From Flavobacterium crocinum (GTDB lineage Bacteria > Bacteroidota > Bacteroidia > Flavobacteriales > Flavobacteriaceae): 64,000 nucleotides of DNA. The notes beneath the pieces are model-generated. The model ran no database searches and was not told the DNA's origin. It saw nothing but the letters and a program-made list of their open reading frames with translations. The position numbers and the translations under genes were made by a program. Positions within the stretch are counted from its first letter, which is position 1, and every line of letters begins with the position of its first letter. Below, piece by piece: positions 61,712 through 64,000 of this stretch. Where the stretch lies: positions 2,418,001-2,482,000 of the forward strand of contig NZ_CP029255.1 in assembly GCF_003122385.1 (NCBI RefSeq). Direction: 5' to 3'.

Positions 61712-61851
61712 GAACCTTTATTTAGCAACACAATATATTGCTGAGGTACAGCTTCTCTAAATTATAATGGGCCATGATTCTGCCATAAAACTTGAAGGGC
61801 GAATTGTTTCTAACCGTCTTATATTTGCGGTAAAAAAGGTCTCAAATTCGA

Positions 61852-62853
61852 TTATTTTACTTTTACCACAACTTTTCCTTTTGCATGTCCGCTTTCCAGA
61901 TAATCAAAAGCATCATTGGTCTGCTCAAAAGCGAAAGTTTTATCTACAATTGGTTTAATAATTCCTGAAGCAAGTAAATCAGCAATTTGTTCCAATTGTC
62001 TTCCGTCTGCTTTCATAAATAAAAATGAATAATGAATATTTAATTTTTTAGCTTTATTGCGGATTTTAAAACTGGTTAACCAAAGGATAAAACTTATTAT
62101 TGATGATGCACCGATTGATTTTGCAAATTCTGGAGTTGGAGGTCCCGAAATTGAAATAATACTGCCTCCTGGTTTTAAAATTGTCAATGATTTTTCAAGT
62201 GTCTTAATATCCTGACTGTTAAGTACCACGTCATAATCTTTAAGAATAGTTTCAAAGTTATCCTTTTTATAATCTATTATAATATCTGCTCCAAGTCTTT
62301 TCAGCATGTCAAAATTCTTTTCGCTGGCTGTTGTGGCGACAAATGCTCCAAAATGTTTGGCCAGCTGAATTGCTATTGTACCAATTCCTCCGGAACCGGC
62401 CTGAATGAAAACTTTTTGTCCCTTCTTTATATTTACTCTTTCTGCAAATGCCTGCCACACTGTTAAAGCAACCAATGGAATAGAGGCAGCTTCTTCCATA
62501 GAAATAGTATTGGGTTTTAAAGCAGCGTCATTTTCATCGATTGCAATATATTCTGCAAGAGTACCAATCCTCATATCCGAAACCCGTGCAAATATTTCAT
62601 CTCCCGCTTTAAAACGAGTTACTTTTGCTCCTGTTTTTATTACAATTCCGGCCAGATCGTGCCCCAGAATAAAAGGTGTTTTGTATGGCAAAATTAATTT
62701 AAACTCACCGCTTTTCAATTTAGAATCGAGCTGATTGAGTCCAGCGGCATATACTTCAACTAAAATATCATTTTCTTTTACAGAGGGTAAAGCTTCTTCA
62801 GCTAGTTTCAGTTTCTCATTTTTTCCGTATTTATTTACTATAAAAGCTTTCAT
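61852..62853 (-). CDS. Zinc-independent MDR (quinone-oxidoreductase-like) NADP-dependent oxidoreductase
   Basis: 333 aa from the ATG at 62853 (MKAFIVNKYGKNEK); an ATG three codons earlier, 62862, is possible. GRoES-like domain with VYAAGLNQLDSKLKSGEFK and the FILGHDLAGIVIKTG motif, then a Rossmann domain with QKVFIQAGSGGIGTIAIQLAKHFGA (two-part NADP loop), VATTASEKNFDMLKRLGADIIIDYK. The catalytic zinc ligands are absent, as in the quinone-oxidoreductase subgroup. It reduces quinones or enones using NADPH. It stands alone; the next gene upstream on minus is 138 bases away. Confidence 0.9.
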   Translation of the reverse strand: MKAFIVNKYGKNEKLKLAEEALPSVKENDILVEVYAAGLNQLDSKLKSGEFKLILPYKTPFILGHDLAGIVIKTGAKVTRFKAGDEIFARVSDMRIGTLAEYIAIDENDAALKPNTISMEEAASIPLVALTVWQAFAERVNIKKGQKVFIQAGSGGIGTIAIQLAKHFGAFVATTASEKNFDMLKRLGADIIIDYKKDNFETILKDYDVVLNSQDIKTLEKSLTILKPGGSIISISGPPTPEFAKSIGASSIISFILWLTSFKIRNKAKKLNIHYSFLFMKADGRQLEQIADLLASGIIKPIVDKTFAFEQTNDAFDYLESGHAKGKVVVKVK

Positions 62854-63000
62854 GAGGTACATATTTATTATAATATAAATTTAAGTTTTTTTTGTTTCTA
62901 ATTACTTTAAGCAGTTTATGCCTGTATAAATCAATTTGCACAAAACGGCAAAGCTTTGTACAAATTGATTTAGTTATAAAAATTATGATGCAGGCAGCTA

Positions 63001-63804
63001 TTAAAGATGTTTTCCTAAGTTTAATTCAACATCACCATAAGTCTGCAAACCATTATCTAAAAGTCTTTTTATACGCTGTCTGCTTTCTGGTGATTCTAAA
63101 GATTGAAAGAAACGGGTCTGTGTTTCCATAATATGATCATTTTTTGGCAGCACTGCTCTTTCATTCATTATTGATTTAATAGAGGCAATGGCAAACTTGT
63201 CAAATGAGGCAATTCTCTCGGCAAAATTCGTAACAAAAGCGTCCAGTTCAGCGTCTGGAACTGCACGGTTAACCCATCCGTAAAGCGCAGCAGTCTCAGC
63301 ATCATAATCGTTTCCGCTCAAAATGATTTCTAAAGCTCTTGCTTTTCCGGTTAGAAGGTGTAAACGTTCTAGTCCTCCTCCGCCTGGGAATGAGCCTATT
63401 CCAATTTCTGGCTGGCCGAAAAAAGCTTTTTCTTTACTGGCAAAGCGAATATCAAAAGCCTGCACAAACTCGCTTCCCAGACCTCTTGCCCTTCCTCTTA
63501 TCGATGCAATACTTACGAATGGTGCCTGCTCGAGACGTTTTGCAATATCTGGCCATGAAATTGAAAGTCCTGTTTTTCCTGTGCCTTTTGGAAAATCAGT
63601 AATATTTAGAAGTTCAACATGTGCCACAAAAAAATCAGGATTTGCGCTTTCAAAAACGACAACTTTTAGATTTTCTTCTGCTTCCATTTCATCCATTAAA
63701 ATAATCAGCTGTTTTGAAAAAGAAGCATCAAAAACATTAACGGGCGGATTTTCAATGCTTACTTTCCAGTAAGAGTCACTTATTTTCTGTGTTGTAAAAA
63801 TCAT
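63001..63804 (-). CDS. Enoyl-CoA hydratase/isomerase (crotonase) family protein
   Basis: 267 aa. VSIENPPVNVFD is the usual opening, VVVFESANPDFFVAHVELL the first part of the CoA-site (normally FxAGxDL), SIRGRARGLGSEFVQAFDIRFAS holds the oxyanion-hole region (A-G-G becomes RARGLG), and GQPEIGIGSFPGGGGLERL the second. VNRAVPDAELDAFV ends the core. The oxyanion glycines persist but the usual catalytic Glu pair is only partly visible, so an isomerase, hydratase or other crotonase reaction is possible. Separate unit; ATG at 63804. Confidence 0.88.
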   Translation of the reverse strand: MIFTTQKISDSYWKVSIENPPVNVFDASFSKQLIILMDEMEAEENLKVVVFESANPDFFVAHVELLNITDFPKGTGKTGLSISWPDIAKRLEQAPFVSIASIRGRARGLGSEFVQAFDIRFASKEKAFFGQPEIGIGSFPGGGGLERLHLLTGKARALEIILSGNDYDAETAALYGWVNRAVPDAELDAFVTNFAERIASFDKFAIASIKSIMNERAVLPKNDHIMETQTRFFQSLESPESRQRIKRLLDNGLQTYGDVELNLGKHL

Positions 63805-63837
63805 GATTAAGAATTTTAATTATTAGTGTAGTATTTA

Positions 63838-64000
63838 TTAACTGAGAAATAATTTGATATAATTAGCAATAAGGACTGGTTCCTGATGCTGAAGTCCGTG
63901 TCCGGCATCGTTGATAATAATGTGCTGCATTGAAGGTGCATGTCTCAATAGAGGGAACCAGTTTTCTACAGCAAAACTAATATCATGATCAGCTGATATG
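63838..64000 (-). CDS. Alpha/beta hydrolase, C-terminal end only (cut by window edge)
   Basis: The last 54 codons on minus read ISADHDISFAVENWFPLLRH and then MQHIIINDAGHGLQHQEPVL to a TAA stop. DHDIS is the acid-residue turn and DAGHGLQHQ the catalytic histidine of alpha/beta hydrolases (family of epoxide hydrolases and related esterases). The nucleophile region lies beyond the window. It ends 33 bases before the crotonase gene start, so the two are probably in one operon. Confidence 0.78.
   Translation of the reverse strand, partial: ISADHDISFAVENWFPLLRHAPSMQHIIINDAGHGLQHQEPVLIANYIKLFLS

Noticed and set aside
1..64000. CRISPR array
   Set aside because: No set of regularly spaced identical repeats with unique spacers was seen; the repeated tracts are coding repeats (DUF285) or the 10-bp operator repeats.

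Overview
The window looks like a chromosomal segment of a Flavobacterium-type Bacteroidota. It is AT-rich, has a SusD-like lipoprotein gene, uses promoters of the TTTG / TAnnTTTG type, shows almost no Shine-Dalgarno signals, and encodes Bacteroidota-specific families (DUF5977, DUF285 repeats, DUF2291, DUF1593). All calls come from reading the sequence; no database search was run.

Region 1 (about 1-13.8 kb) is carbohydrate metabolism. It opens with the 3' part of a susD-like gene and a divergent sugar-phosphate isomerase gene, both on +. A ten-gene minus-strand operon then runs from 13.4 down to 2.5 kb: a DeoR-type regulator, a fucose-isomerase-like enzyme, two transketolase halves, a ribose-type ABC importer (lipoprotein binder, DUF2291 protein, ATPase, permease), an exported DUF1593 nucleoside-hydrolase-like protein and an FGGY kinase. 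A good promoter with 10-bp repeats upstream and a bidirectional terminator frame it. The enzyme set fits import of an aldose, isomerisation, phosphorylation and two-carbon transfer; D-apiose is a reasonable but unproven substrate.

Region 2 (13.8-56.1 kb) is the unusual part: a phage-derived element with a self-cleaving CI/LexA-type repressor on +, and facing it on - a duplicated early module of small proteins (with a DUF3164 protein known from Mu-like phages), a lysis cassette (holin-like, CHAP endolysin, unimolecular spanin), a protease block (subtilisin-like and metzincin-like, each next to an exported protein), and a long operon of giant and fibre-like proteins (2434 aa; 1927 aa with a VWA domain; three tail-fibre-like proteins, one with an S74 chaperone; a DUF285-repeat protein; two Hint-domain proteins; a small SET-domain protein). 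No capsid, portal, terminase, tail tube, tape measure, integrase or transposase gene is visible. Three ungapped copies of an approximately 89-bp promoter/activator element stand before the second early module, the lysis/protease operon and the giant/fibre operon. My reading is a repressor-controlled system that makes large signal-less extracellular proteins and releases them by programmed lysis (like a type 10 secretion/tailocin logic without a recognisable tail).

Region 3 (56.1-61.8 kb) is an integration hot spot around tRNA-Ser(UGA): partial copies of the tRNA ends, repeated flank sequences, a broken small gene, and a more GC-rich two-gene islet (a 911-aa exported protein and a trypsin-like protease) with overlapping TTGA coding ends.

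Region 4 (61.8-64 kb) is ordinary metabolism on -: an MDR oxidoreductase, a crotonase-family protein and the 3' end of an alpha/beta hydrolase.
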